Shown: one piece after another, positions 33,795-43,924 of the stretch
How positions within the stretch are numbered: position 1 is the first letter of the stretch
Layout of the letters: each line of letters begins with the position of its first letter
Assembly: GCF_009901585.1 (NCBI RefSeq)
Contig: NZ_WXYO01000004.1
Span: 124,001 to 188,000 of the forward strand
DNA length: 64,000 nt
Direction: 5' to 3'
Origin: Poritiphilus flavus
Lineage (GTDB): Bacteria > Bacteroidota > Bacteroidia > Flavobacteriales > Flavobacteriaceae
The notes under the pieces: generated by a model
The model's input: the letters and a program-made list of their open reading frames with translations, nothing else
The model's database searches: none
What the model was told of the DNA's origin: nothing
Translations under genes and position numbers: made by a program

Positions 33795-34278
33795 AAATTG
33801 ACCCTTCACCAAAGCTGAAATTGGCTAGCCTTGTTTCTTTTTTACTTCGAAGTGCCTTGAACTTGTACTTAAATTTAATCTTGAACTTTTCCCAGGATTA
33901 ACCTCGCTTTGCTCGCATGATCCTAAAGGGGGTAGGACGCTCATGCGAGCCGAAGTTTTTGCTATCGATTAGATCGAACAGATGAATTATTGAAGTCCAA
34001 ACCATTTTTCAAATTCATGTATTTAGCGGAAAAATTCATAGGTGTTTTATCGATAAAAATGAAAGCACACACCACACATCATTGGAACAAGGCTATTGCT
34101 AAGTAATAGGCCAAGAACAGTGCATGATTTTATTCGAGGGAGGGTATTCTTATTTCAAAAATCAAAAAGCAAATTCAGGTCATTTTATAAAATGAAGCGA
34201 AATTTTATGGCTTCGATAATATTTTTAACAAAATTTTTACAATTTCTAAATCAAAGCTAACATCAAACTACACTTGAT
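33795..34278. other. Intergenic region with repeat C copy 2
   Basis: A 484-bp gap separating the two utilisation loci. It contains repeat C copy 2 (about 33823-33932) and the upstream region of the starch SusC gene. I found no exact TAnnTTTG box in front of that gene. Confidence 0.6.
33823..33932. repeat. Repeat C copy 2
   Basis: Begins ggctagc, then tttttacttc and a ttgaacttgtactt-type segment, then the hairpin GGATTAACCTCGC...GCATGATCC. It shares this order with the copy at 45852-45970, so the element is at least about 110 bp long. Confidence 0.65.
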
Positions 34279-37257
34279 ATGAATGAGAAAACTTCAAGGT
34301 TATTGTTGATGCTCTTTCTAATTCCGCTCTGGGTATTGAGCCAAGATGGGGTAACAGGTACGGTAACAGAAGAAGGCACTAACGAGCCCCTTCCGGGCGT
34401 CAATGTAATTATTAAAGGAACTACCACCGGAACCACCACCGATTTTGATGGCGTTTATCAAATTTCGGCAAATATTGGCGACATACTCATCTTTTCCTAT
34501 ATCGGATTTAGAACCGTTGAAGTCACTGTAACTTCAGGAAATTTGGATATTTCATTGACGGAAGATGCCGCGGCGTTGGAAGAAGTAGTGGTAATAGGTT
34601 ATGGTACCACTACGAAGAAAGATGCCACAGGTTCCGTAATCGGTGTTACGGAGGAAGAATTGAACCAGGGTTTCATAGCTTCGCCTCAAGACCTTTTGGT
34701 AGGTAAGGCAGCTGGTGTTAACATCACCACCAATGGAGGTGCGCCAGGTAGCGGTAGCCAAATTAGGATTCGGGGTGGATCTTCACTGGACGCAAGCAAT
34801 GACCCCTTGATCATTATTGACGGGGTTCCACTGGACAGTCCGGGGCTGGATGAACAACGGAATTCTGGATCACGAAACGTTTTTGATTTTGTGAACCCAA
34901 ATGACATTTCTTCCTTTTCTATTCTTAAGGATGCTTCGGCAACGGCAATCTATGGATCAAGAGCTTCAAATGGTGTTATAATCATCACTACAAAAAAGGG
35001 AACCACCGGAGATCTTAAGTTCTCTCTGAATTCTTCTGTCTCGGTAAATACGTTAAAGGAGGTTGTAGGAGTATTCAGTGCTGAAGATTATCGTGAACTT
35101 ATTGGGCAACGCCTGCCTGGCCGTGTTGAAGATTTGGGCCAGGCAAATACAAATTGGCAAGAGCAGATTTTTTCATCGGCCACAGGAACCGACACCAATT
35201 TTAGCGTAAGTGGCGGAATCAAGGGAATTCCCTTCAGGGCATCTATAGGTTATACCCAGCTGGATGGCATTCTTAAAACTGAAGCTTTGGAGCGTACCAC
35301 TTTGGCACTTAACGTCACACCAAGACTCTTCGATGATAAACTGAAGATAGAAATCAATGGTAGGGGCTCTTATGTGGAGAACAATTTCGCGGATACAGGA
35401 GCTATTGGCAGTGCATTGGAGTTTGACCCCACTCAACCGGTTTTTGCCTCGGATCTTCCAGGTGGTTTCTTTGACTACTATGAAGCAGATGGCTCAGCGA
35501 CTACCAACACCATAAATAACCCACTCGCCTTATTGGAACTTCGGGATAACAATGCCATTGCAAGAAGGTTTGTGGGAAATGCAAAATTCGATTACAATTT
35601 ACACTTCTTTCCGGATATCACAGCGACATTGAATCTGGGTATTGATAAATCTATAGGAGACGGTACGGACAATCAGCCGGCTACCTTAGCGGCCCAGGCC
35701 ATCGTAGATGGAAGGATAAGGACCTTTGAGCAGGACGAAGAGAATAAATTGATGGATGTTTATTTAAAGTATGCCAAAGAATTTGAAAAAATTAACTCTC
35801 GTCTTGACTTTACCGCGGGTTATTCCTATCAAAATTTTTATGAAGACCGAATGAGCGTAGATCTAAGAGGGGACGGTGTTGGAGATCCTTTGGTCATCAA
35901 CACTATTTTAGAAAGCAACTTACAATCGTTCTTTGGGCGCTTCAACTACACCTTCAAAGATAGGTATCTGTTGACCTTGACCTACAGAAGGGATGGTTCC
36001 TCACGTTTCGGAGGTGATAACCGTTGGGGTAATTTTCCGGCCGCGGCATTGGCCTGGAACATAAGCGATGAAAGTTTCCTGGCTAATTCCAATACGCTTT
36101 CCAATCTAAAGCTCAGGTTGGGTTGGGGTATTACCGGGCAGCAAGACGTATTGCAAGGTACCGATACGCAACCCTTTTTACCACAGTTTGCACCAAGCGA
36201 AAATGGAGCATCCACTCAATTAGGGCAAGATGCCAACGGTAACCCCATCTTCGTTACAACTATAAGGGCCCAGCCTTTCGATGCCAACATCAAATGGGAA
36301 GAAACGACAACCTATAATATTGGTATGGATTTTGGTCTTTTTGATAACCGGATAAGTGGCGCCATTGAATTGTACTATCGTGAAACTGAAGATCTTTTGA
36401 GTACCGTCAATGTAGCTGCCGGAAGTAACCTTACCAACCGTCTTCCTACCAATATCGGAAGCCTTACCAATAAAGGGGTGGAGTTTTTTCTGGATGCCGC
36501 GGTTTTCGATACTCAAGATTTCAATTGGAATCTTGGTTTCAACTTTGCATATAACGAAAACGAAATTGATCGTCTCTTCCAAACAGGAAATGATCCAGGG
36601 AGTGGTATTCCTGTGAGTGGGACATCATTGATTGGAATTGGAGGCGATGATGGAGCGCAATGGCATTTAGTGGGCCAACCCACCAGAAGTTACTTTGTAT
36701 TTGAACAAATATACGATGAACAAGGCCGACCCATTGAAGGCGTAGTGAGGGATTTAAATAATGATGGGGTCATCAATGATTTGGATAGAAGACCATATAA
36801 ACAGGCTGCTCCCTTGGCTGTCTTTGGACTGAATAGTAGATTTACTTATAAACAATTTGACTTCAGTTTTTCCGCGCGCGCCAATTACGGCAATTACAAT
36901 TATAATGGTATAGACCTTAACAGAGGTAACTATAGGAATCTGAACGTTGGTCAGGATTTAAGAAATGTGGCCACTTCGGTTTTGCAATCCAACTTTGAAG
37001 GTACCAGTAATCAGATAACATTTTCAGACTACTATGTTCGGGATGCCTCTTTCATTCGAATGGATAATATGACCCTGGGCTATACTTTTAACAATCTATG
37101 GAAAGAAGACGCAAGAATGCGAATTTTTAGTACGCTTCAGAACGTATTCGTAATTACCGATTATGATGGTCTTGACCCGGAGATAACGAACGGAATTGAT
37201 AATAATATTTACCCAAGACCTTTTACAATACAAGCAGGATTGTCATTAGACTTTTAA
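34279..37257 (+). CDS. susC: SusC-family TonB-dependent receptor (starch-type locus)
   Basis: Outer-membrane oligosaccharide transporter of 992 residues. Signal peptide ends near WVLSQ. A carboxypeptidase-regulatory-like domain follows (GTVTEEGTNEPLPGVNVIIK), then TonB box EEVVVIGYG, plug (ASATAIYGSRASNGVIIITT) and barrel ending FTIQAGLSLDF. Unlike the other SusC in the window it lacks an STN domain, which fits control by the AraC-type membrane regulator at 41899 rather than by an ECF sigma. It heads the susC-susD-susE-amylase unit. The starch assignment comes from the GH13 genes downstream. Confidence 0.95.
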   Translation: MNEKTSRLLLMLFLIPLWVLSQDGVTGTVTEEGTNEPLPGVNVIIKGTTTGTTTDFDGVYQISANIGDILIFSYIGFRTVEVTVTSGNLDISLTEDAAALEEVVVIGYGTTTKKDATGSVIGVTEEELNQGFIASPQDLLVGKAAGVNITTNGGAPGSGSQIRIRGGSSLDASNDPLIIIDGVPLDSPGLDEQRNSGSRNVFDFVNPNDISSFSILKDASATAIYGSRASNGVIIITTKKGTTGDLKFSLNSSVSVNTLKEVVGVFSAEDYRELIGQRLPGRVEDLGQANTNWQEQIFSSATGTDTNFSVSGGIKGIPFRASIGYTQLDGILKTEALERTTLALNVTPRLFDDKLKIEINGRGSYVENNFADTGAIGSALEFDPTQPVFASDLPGGFFDYYEADGSATTNTINNPLALLELRDNNAIARRFVGNAKFDYNLHFFPDITATLNLGIDKSIGDGTDNQPATLAAQAIVDGRIRTFEQDEENKLMDVYLKYAKEFEKINSRLDFTAGYSYQNFYEDRMSVDLRGDGVGDPLVINTILESNLQSFFGRFNYTFKDRYLLTLTYRRDGSSRFGGDNRWGNFPAAALAWNISDESFLANSNTLSNLKLRLGWGITGQQDVLQGTDTQPFLPQFAPSENGASTQLGQDANGNPIFVTTIRAQPFDANIKWEETTTYNIGMDFGLFDNRISGAIELYYRETEDLLSTVNVAAGSNLTNRLPTNIGSLTNKGVEFFLDAAVFDTQDFNWNLGFNFAYNENEIDRLFQTGNDPGSGIPVSGTSLIGIGGDDGAQWHLVGQPTRSYFVFEQIYDEQGRPIEGVVRDLNNDGVINDLDRRPYKQAAPLAVFGLNSRFTYKQFDFSFSARANYGNYNYNGIDLNRGNYRNLNVGQDLRNVATSVLQSNFEGTSNQITFSDYYVRDASFIRMDNMTLGYTFNNLWKEDARMRIFSTLQNVFVITDYDGLDPEITNGIDNNIYPRPFTIQAGLSLDF

Positions 37258-37269
37258 AAACAAAGAGAG

Positions 37270-38883
37270 ATGAAGATCAATAAAATATATAAATTCCTTT
37301 TTATCCTGGTATTCAGCCTGGCTCTTTTAGGTTGCACGGATGATTTGGATGACATTGATACAAATAACGTCAACTCCGTAAATGCTTTTGACGACCCTGA
37401 AAGTTATCTACAGTTTTTGGCCAAAATATATGCGGGGTATTCAGTCACCGGACAACAGGGACCATCCGGACAGGGAGACCTTATCGGTTTTGATGAAGGT
37501 AATTCACAATATATCAGAACCTATTTCTATTTGAACGAACTCACTGCAGATGCGGTGAAGTGGCGATACGATGATGCCGGGGTCGGAGAACTTTTGATCA
37601 ATACCTGGACACCTGACAATGACGTGATTTCTGTTGTATATAACCGGATCATTTTTCAGGTAACACAGGCTAATGAGTTTTTAAGACAGACCACGCAATC
37701 GGTTTTGGATAGCAGAAATGTTCCGGCCGATGTTCAAACTGATGTAGCTTTCTATCGAGCCGAAGCAAGATTCCTCAGAGCTCTAAGTTATTACCATGCG
37801 CTCGAGATTTTTGGAGGAAACGTTCCCTTTGTGACTGAAGACAACTTGCCTGGTGCGGTTTTACCAGAACAAACAAATGCCAGTGCCTTATTTAGTTACA
37901 TAGAATCCGAACTGCTTGAAATTGCGGATTTGTTGGTGCCAGCCAGACAAAACGGATATGGACGTGCCGATCAGGCCGCTGCATGGACACTCCTGGCACG
38001 ACTTTACCTCAATGCACAGGTGTATATAGGAGAAGATCGTTATAGTGACTGCTTAAGTTTTTGCGACCGGGTAATTGGTGCAGGCTATTCGCTTCACCCG
38101 AATTACAACGAATTGTTCCTGGCAGATAACAATACCGCCCAGGGAATCATATTCCCCATCACCCACGACGGAATAGAAACACAGTCCTTTGGCTACATGT
38201 TCATTATGGTGAATGGCACATTGGATGCCAACATCAACTCCTCTGGCGATTTCGGGGCGAACACGGGTGGATTCGCAGCACTTACATGCAAAGAAAACTT
38301 TGTGCGCTTATTCGAATTTCCGGGTGATGATCCCTTTCAGGATAGCCCGGATGTAAGAGCTTCTTTCTTCTTTAAAGATGGACATTCGCTGGAACTTACT
38401 TCTCCTCCCACGGGAAGCGATTTTCAAGAAGGATTTGGCTATACAAAATTCAGGAACTTGACTTCCGGCGGTTCGCCTGGACAAGACAATACCTATCCGG
38501 ATATCGATTTGCCCCTATTCCGCCTGGCAGATGTGTTTTTGATGTACGCAGAAGCATTCCTTAGAGGAGGAGGTGGTGATGAGGCCACCGCATTAGGCTA
38601 CGTAAACGATATTAGACAGCGAGCTTATGGAGATGCCTCCGGAAACGTTACCGCCATCGACCTTCAGTTCATATTGGATGAGAGAGGACGGGAACTCGGC
38701 TGGGAAGGCTATCGTAGAACAGACTTGATACGTTTCCAGCAATATACCGGAAACACCTATTTATGGGACTGGAAAGGAGGAGTGGAAAACGGAACCTCCT
38801 TACCGGATCATTTAAGCATTTTCCCCTTACCGTCAGGAGATCTCAATGCCAATCCCAACTTAGACCAAAACCCAGGATATTAA
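37270..38883 (+). CDS. susD: SusD-family starch-binding lipoprotein
   Basis: Surface lipoprotein of 537 residues, 12 bp after susC. Signal MKINKIYKFLFILVFSLALLGC with lipobox LALLGC, then an acidic start (TDDLDDIDTNN). Family stretches include YRAEARFLRALSYYHALEIF, GGNVPFVTED, LPLFRLADVFLMYAEA, ILDERGRELGWEGYRRTDLI and the terminal NPNLDQNPGY. It forms the lid of the SusCD transporter and binds maltooligosaccharide by context. Confidence 0.95.
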   Translation: MKINKIYKFLFILVFSLALLGCTDDLDDIDTNNVNSVNAFDDPESYLQFLAKIYAGYSVTGQQGPSGQGDLIGFDEGNSQYIRTYFYLNELTADAVKWRYDDAGVGELLINTWTPDNDVISVVYNRIIFQVTQANEFLRQTTQSVLDSRNVPADVQTDVAFYRAEARFLRALSYYHALEIFGGNVPFVTEDNLPGAVLPEQTNASALFSYIESELLEIADLLVPARQNGYGRADQAAAWTLLARLYLNAQVYIGEDRYSDCLSFCDRVIGAGYSLHPNYNELFLADNNTAQGIIFPITHDGIETQSFGYMFIMVNGTLDANINSSGDFGANTGGFAALTCKENFVRLFEFPGDDPFQDSPDVRASFFFKDGHSLELTSPPTGSDFQEGFGYTKFRNLTSGGSPGQDNTYPDIDLPLFRLADVFLMYAEAFLRGGGGDEATALGYVNDIRQRAYGDASGNVTAIDLQFILDERGRELGWEGYRRTDLIRFQQYTGNTYLWDWKGGVENGTSLPDHLSIFPLPSGDLNANPNLDQNPGY

Positions 38884-38890
38884 TTTAAAA

Positions 38891-40042
38891 TTGTTAATGA
38901 AGATGAAATATTTAGGAAAACTATTAGCATTCGTACTGGTGTTCTCATTACTTGCCTGTGATGAGGATGATACTGTGGAAGTAGCATCAGTAGTAGCGGC
39001 ACCGATCTTGTCCTCTCAATTGAATGGAACTACTATCGTGCTTACCGAAGCGACTGCGTCCAATATAGCTGTTACCTTTACGTGGTCCCCGGCAGATTTT
39101 GATGTCACCACCGTGGAAAGCTATGAACTTTTAATGGGAATAGCGGGGAATGACTTTGCAACACCACATAGTTTTGGAAACACCGCCAATACTTTTGTTT
39201 CCATGACTGTAGATGAACTCAACGACCTGTTAGAAGAAGTTTTTCTTCAAACAGTAACAAGGGATGCGGATGATAACATCATTCCGGTACAAATGGAAGC
39301 TAAAGTTATAGCCTCATTAGGCAGCTCGCTGTCCATTGAATCCGATGTTATTTCCTTTAGTGTGGTACCGTTTGAACCTTCCGCACCGATCGAACCCGAA
39401 GAATTCTTTGTAGTCGGAAGCTTTCTCGCTGCAAGCGGTTACGGCAATGATTGGACTCCTTCAGATGCAGTCCGTATTGCAGCTACTCTGGACGACCCGG
39501 AAGATTTTGAAGGTTTTGTAAATATGGCCGTGGATGGTGCACAATACAAGTTCTTGCCCACCAACGAAAGTTTTGATGGTGATTATGGAGACACTGGAGA
39601 TTCTGACGGAACATTTTCGGGTACCATAGAACAGGATGGAGAGGTAAACTGCGGAACCCCTGATGGTACTGCAGGCTATTATCTGGTTCGTATGAACACT
39701 GAAGACCTTACCTATTCCCTTCAAAAAGCAGATTGGGCTTTAACTGGAGCAGCTACACCCAATGGATGGCCCGATGATGCGGATCCAGTAGGTACAGCGG
39801 ATCAGGATATGACCTACGACCCTGATAACCGGATATGGTATATAGACGTTAACTTAACTGCCGGAGAATTTAAGTTCAGGGCAAACGATGCATGGGACAT
39901 TAATTTAGGTGCCGACGACAACGGAGACGGTTCCATGAACTTTGGCGGCGCAAATTTAAGCGTGGATAACGGTGGAAACTACAGAGTAGTACTTGACCTT
40001 AGCAATGCCAGGCAATACAGTTATTCCGTTACACCGAATTAA
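38891..40042 (+). CDS. SusE/SusF-like outer-membrane starch-binding lipoprotein
   Basis: A 383-residue lipoprotein (LVFSLLACDEDD) 7 bp after susD. An N-terminal SusE-type Ig domain (about 25-160, with FTWSPADFDVTTVESYELLM) is followed by two carbohydrate-binding-like modules. The second contains ALTGAATPNGWPDDADP and FKFRANDAWDINLGADDNGD, the pattern seen in SusE/SusF starch-binding modules. Acidic Asp/Gly-rich turns may bind Ca2+. It would tether glucan at the cell surface beside SusCD. Start could also be the third or fifth codon (Met). Confidence 0.88.
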   Translation: MLMKMKYLGKLLAFVLVFSLLACDEDDTVEVASVVAAPILSSQLNGTTIVLTEATASNIAVTFTWSPADFDVTTVESYELLMGIAGNDFATPHSFGNTANTFVSMTVDELNDLLEEVFLQTVTRDADDNIIPVQMEAKVIASLGSSLSIESDVISFSVVPFEPSAPIEPEEFFVVGSFLAASGYGNDWTPSDAVRIAATLDDPEDFEGFVNMAVDGAQYKFLPTNESFDGDYGDTGDSDGTFSGTIEQDGEVNCGTPDGTAGYYLVRMNTEDLTYSLQKADWALTGAATPNGWPDDADPVGTADQDMTYDPDNRIWYIDVNLTAGEFKFRANDAWDINLGADDNGDGSMNFGGANLSVDNGGNYRVVLDLSNARQYSYSVTPN

Positions 40043-40105
40043 ATCTTTAAGGTTAGAAGACGGTCTATATGGCCTTTTCTAACTAAAGGGTAATCTTTAA
40101 ATGAC

Positions 40106-41578
40106 ATGATGAAAAAATTATATAATTCACTTTTCGCTTTGCCAATGAATTTTTCTATCGTAAAACGATTCCTGATTATCGGGCTTTTACTGGCAGGACC
40201 TATAGTTCTAATATCCTGTTCCGATGTTTTTGATCAGCCTTCAGGTCTTGTAGAGGCTTCCAATATCGAAGTACCTCCTTTAGAGGGTCAGGATCTTACT
40301 TCTTTTTTAAATGGTAACGGGGTAATGATGCAGGCTTTTTATTGGGATGTGGAACCTCGCTTTGATTGGTGGGACCTTATCGCTGACAAGACTGATGAAT
40401 GGGCTGCCGCCGGTATTGACAGAATTTGGTTGCCACCTGCTTCAAAAGGACAGTCCGGTGGTTTCTCAATGGGTTACGACCCTTCAGATTATTATGACCT
40501 GGGAGAATATTTTCAACATGGTACCACCGAAACAAGGTTTGGTTCTCGTGAAGAATTGGACAATTTAATCGCCAGGGCCCATGAGAACAATATCGAAGTA
40601 GTCGCGGATATCGTCATGGGACATAACAGTGGCGGAGGTCCAGAGTTCAATCCGTATCGCGGCAAGGAAACGTTTACCCTCTTCAACGAAACGAACGGGA
40701 ATGCCTCAGGATTGTTCAACAGAAGTTTTGAGGATTATCATCCAAATAGCATACACAACAACGATGAGGAAGCCCTCTTTTTTGAAGAGCAGGACCTGTG
40801 TCATCTTCAGGATAATGTTCAAAACTGGTTATGGAAATTCGATAACTCAGTTGCCAAATACTATAAAAATACTGTTGGTTTTGATGGTTGGCGATTTGAT
40901 TATGTAAAAAGTTTTAGCCCAGAGTTTGTATCCGCTTGGGTGGATGAAGTTGGTGGGTGGTCCGTTGGTGAATTCTTCGATGGCAACGCCAATTTGGTTA
41001 GGGAGTGGGTGGCCGCTGCCGGAGTCAATGCCTTTGATTTCCCCTGCCTGTTTCAAATGAGGGACGCATTTGAACGAAACGACCTGAGCATCCTGCAAAA
41101 TGGAGACATGCTCTGGAAGACGAATCCCGGCGATGCCGTGACCTTTGTTGCAAATCACGACACGGACAGAGAACCCGTAATCGAGGAAGAATATAAACTT
41201 TTTGCTTATGCATTTATCCTGACGCACCCTGGATATCCGACCCTTTTTTATCTGGATTATGAGAATGAAGAGTTCAAAGAAAAGCTAAATCAACTTATTT
41301 TAATTAATAGGACTATCGCTACCGGAGATTTAGAGGTTTTGTACTCGGATGGAGATGAATACATCGCCTCAAGAAGTGGCGATGGAGATAATCCTGGCCT
41401 CGTAATTTATATTAACAGGAACGGACTTGAATTAAGCAGAGAGGTTACAACGCATTGGGCTGGTCAAGAACTGCATGATTATATAGGTGGTATAACCACC
41501 GGACTTTCCACAGATGACAGTGGAACAGTATTGCTAAAAGCCCCGGCCAACGGATATGCAGTTTGGTCAATAAAATAA
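40106..41578 (+). CDS. GH13 alpha-amylase lipoprotein (SusG-like role)
   Basis: Surface alpha-amylase of 490 residues. Membrane segment and lipobox (FLIIGLLLAGPIVLISC) lie unusually far from Met1; Met14 could be an alternative start. The GH13 regions are clear: I VVADIVMGHNS, II GWRFDYVKSF with nucleophile Asp265, III WSVGEFF with acid/base Glu289, IV FVANHDTD. The length and the order of motifs fit plant-type/archaeal-like small amylases with a short C-terminal domain. As the last gene before two terminators it completes the susCDE-amylase unit and would cut starch at the surface before import. Confidence 0.94.
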   Translation: MMKKLYNSLFALPMNFSIVKRFLIIGLLLAGPIVLISCSDVFDQPSGLVEASNIEVPPLEGQDLTSFLNGNGVMMQAFYWDVEPRFDWWDLIADKTDEWAAAGIDRIWLPPASKGQSGGFSMGYDPSDYYDLGEYFQHGTTETRFGSREELDNLIARAHENNIEVVADIVMGHNSGGGPEFNPYRGKETFTLFNETNGNASGLFNRSFEDYHPNSIHNNDEEALFFEEQDLCHLQDNVQNWLWKFDNSVAKYYKNTVGFDGWRFDYVKSFSPEFVSAWVDEVGGWSVGEFFDGNANLVREWVAAAGVNAFDFPCLFQMRDAFERNDLSILQNGDMLWKTNPGDAVTFVANHDTDREPVIEEEYKLFAYAFILTHPGYPTLFYLDYENEEFKEKLNQLILINRTIATGDLEVLYSDGDEYIASRSGDGDNPGLVIYINRNGLELSREVTTHWAGQELHDYIGGITTGLSTDDSGTVLLKAPANGYAVWSIK

Positions 41579-41646
41579 ATAACTCCTATAAGGGATAAAA
41601 TTGATGGAATCACCCTTCCATCGATATCAAAGTTATTCTTATTTCG

Positions 41647-41682
41647 TATAACCCGTGATCATAGGGTTATAAGTAATTTTTT
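41647..41682 (+). terminator. Intrinsic terminator 1 after the amylase gene
   Basis: TATAACCC and GGGTTATA form an 8-bp stem with a 9-nt loop, followed after 5 nt by six T residues. Confidence 0.65.
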
Positions 41683-41707
41683 GAGTTTAGTTAATTTTAG
41701 TTTTAAA

Positions 41708-41742
41708 CCCTAGTCAGATTCTGGCTAGGGTCTTGACATTTT
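41708..41742 (+). terminator. Intrinsic terminator 2 after the amylase gene
   Basis: CCCTAGTCAG and CTGGCTAGGG form a 10-bp stem (one G-U pair) with a 3-nt loop, followed by tcttgacattttt. With the preceding hairpin it should isolate the regulator gene from the starch operon. Confidence 0.72.
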
Positions 41743-41898
41743 TATACGGTCATACAAAAGAATTGTCTTTCAGTTTCCTACAATGGAAATATGTGATTTC
41801 TACTTAGACAAATAATATAAAATCAGCTGTACACGGTGAAATTTCCTAAAAAATCAATAAATTATTGTCAGATTGTAGACTTTACCTGCGTTTGAATT

Positions 41899-43764
41899 AT
41901 GCTGTCCAATAGAATTTGTGGTGAACAATCAGTGCTTTTAAAGGCGTTACAGTTTATTGTATTCCTTGCGCTGATTCCCGTAGCTGCTCAAACCACCATT
42001 ATTATCCAGGATATTCCGCCAAGCACCCCCAAATCAGACATTTTGTATGTAGCCGGTTCTTTTAATAATTGGAATGCCTCCGACCCTGACTATAGCTTTA
42101 AATTGAACGCTGATGGAAAGTATGGCCTTACAATACCTGAATACATCGATCAGTCTATCCTGGCCTATAAAATTACCAGGGGGAGTTGGGAAAAAGTTGA
42201 AGTCGGTCACGAAGGACACCCGACTTTGGTTCGGAAATTCTCCCCGAAGAAAACTTCCAGAGATACCATATTCCTTACAGTTTCAGGTTGGGCAGATATA
42301 ATCGGAAAGGTAAAAAATGCGAGGATGGTAACCGTAAATGTGGTGAAGATCCCTGAAGGAACACCTCCGGAAGCTCCTATTTATGTTACTGGAAATTTTA
42401 ATGGATGGGTTCCGGGAGATAAGCGTTATGAATTACTCAAGACTTCAAATGGTCATTGGCAAACGCAGGTTCCCGTAATTTTTGATCTTTTGGAATATAA
42501 ATTCACCAGGGGAAACTGGCCCACTGTCGAAGGAAAGGCTTACGGAAGACCACGATTGAATAGAAAGACCAAAATAGAACCGAAAACTTCCACTATAGAG
42601 GCTTCCATTTCTCATTGGGAGGACCAATCTTTTGGCCTTTTCAACCCTTACACCCTGGTGTTGCTGCTGTCAGCAGTGCAGGGGCTGCTTCTCGTATTGA
42701 TCATCAATTCTTTCGAAAACAATAACAAAAGGGCCAATAGATTTCTTAGCGTGCTTATTTTCCTTATTTCCTTTGCCCTGGCTTCTCGTGTTTCCATCTA
42801 TGATCGCAGTGTTTATGAAGCTTTTCCAAGACTTGCATTATTTCCGGACATAGTCTATTTTCTCTATGCCCCCATATTTTTGTTTTACATCAATCAACTA
42901 TTAAATTCCTCCGAAAAGCTATCTCGTAAGACCTGGTTTCATTTCATTCCCTTTTTTGTTCAGCTTATTATCTACATTCAGTTTTTTTTAGAGCCCACAC
43001 ACATTTTTGTGGAAAGAGGAATAATTCGACTATCGCACCCGCCTATTTATGTTGCGGTTAGTGCGGCAGCACTTTTATTCAATGCAATTTATTGGTTTAA
43101 GATCAGGTCCATAGTCAAAACCTATTTTAGCAATATGGGTAACACTATTTCGAATTATCAAAACATTACATACTTGAAAAATATTATGGTGGTAAAATGG
43201 GTCTGTTTAGTCTTTTGGTTACTCATCTACCTTGTAGGGGCAATTGGAATACTTTTCAATTTTGACACCATCAACATAACTAACGCAATGGTAGACTTCA
43301 ATTGGATTCTATTCTCTTTAACCGTATATATTCTTGGGTATTTTGCGATTAAACAGCCGGAGATCTTTAAAATTCAGCCCATAGAGATCCTCGAAAATGC
43401 AAAATCAGTTCCAAACGACCGGGAAATTATCCATCTACAGAGTCAACTAAAAACCGTTATGGATACTGAAAAGCTCTATTTGAATCCAACCTTGAATTTA
43501 CCTGAATTAGCAGATCGATTGAATTCTAGTGTTCATATCATGTCGAGGACTATTAATGAAGGGTTTGGTAAAAATTTCCGTGACTTTGTAAATCAGTACC
43601 GCGTACAGGATTTTATTGAAAGGGTTGAGCAGGAGGGATACAAAAATCATACTTTTCTCGGCATAGCCCTTGACGTTGGTTTTAACTCCAAATCCTCTTT
43701 CAATAGATCGTTTAAAAAAGTTGTTGGGAAAACTCCAAGTGAATATTTCAATAGCCCCAAATAA
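41899..43764 (+). CDS. Membrane AraC-type regulator with two starch-binding-like domains
   Basis: A 621-residue one-component transducer. After a signal/anchor segment (about 13-30) come two tandem E-set domains of the CBM48/AMPK glycogen-binding type: one near 45-130 (ILYVAGSFNNWNASDPD, then YKITRGSWEKVE) and one near 150-240 (IYVTGNFNGWVPGDK, then YKFTRGNWPTVE). About seven membrane helices follow (250-475; first LVLLLSAVQGLLLVLII). The cytoplasmic end is a linker plus an AraC-type double HTH (about 515-620: LNLPELADRLNSSVHIMSRT, then IALDVGFNSKSSFNRSFKKV). The layout suggests periplasmic sensing of alpha-glucan and direct DNA binding. It sits between the two halves of the starch locus and probably replaces SusR or an ECF/FecR pair. 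Confidence 0.85.
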   Translation: MLSNRICGEQSVLLKALQFIVFLALIPVAAQTTIIIQDIPPSTPKSDILYVAGSFNNWNASDPDYSFKLNADGKYGLTIPEYIDQSILAYKITRGSWEKVEVGHEGHPTLVRKFSPKKTSRDTIFLTVSGWADIIGKVKNARMVTVNVVKIPEGTPPEAPIYVTGNFNGWVPGDKRYELLKTSNGHWQTQVPVIFDLLEYKFTRGNWPTVEGKAYGRPRLNRKTKIEPKTSTIEASISHWEDQSFGLFNPYTLVLLLSAVQGLLLVLIINSFENNNKRANRFLSVLIFLISFALASRVSIYDRSVYEAFPRLALFPDIVYFLYAPIFLFYINQLLNSSEKLSRKTWFHFIPFFVQLIIYIQFFLEPTHIFVERGIIRLSHPPIYVAVSAAALLFNAIYWFKIRSIVKTYFSNMGNTISNYQNITYLKNIMVVKWVCLVFWLLIYLVGAIGILFNFDTINITNAMVDFNWILFSLTVYILGYFAIKQPEIFKIQPIEILENAKSVPNDREIIHLQSQLKTVMDTEKLYLNPTLNLPELADRLNSSVHIMSRTINEGFGKNFRDFVNQYRVQDFIERVEQEGYKNHTFLGIALDVGFNSKSSFNRSFKKVVGKTPSEYFNSPK

Positions 43765-43924
43765 GAAGAAATACTTGTCTTATTATCTTTCCTGCAAATA
43801 AATAACATGTCAGTTTATAAGTTGGGGCGAAATGATTTCTATAAATCAATAGATTAACGCTGACTTAGACTTTTAGATCAAATAACTGCAGGAACTAGAT
43901 AATCTTCCACATAAGACCTTCACT

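Larger units (their letters stand above)
41579..41898. other. Intergenic region with tandem terminators
   Basis: A 320-bp gap that holds two terminators (41647-41682 and 41708-41740), preceded by a weaker hairpin (gatggaa...ttccatc, about 41604-41623), and then the upstream region of the membrane AraC regulator. No gene is seen. Confidence 0.7.
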
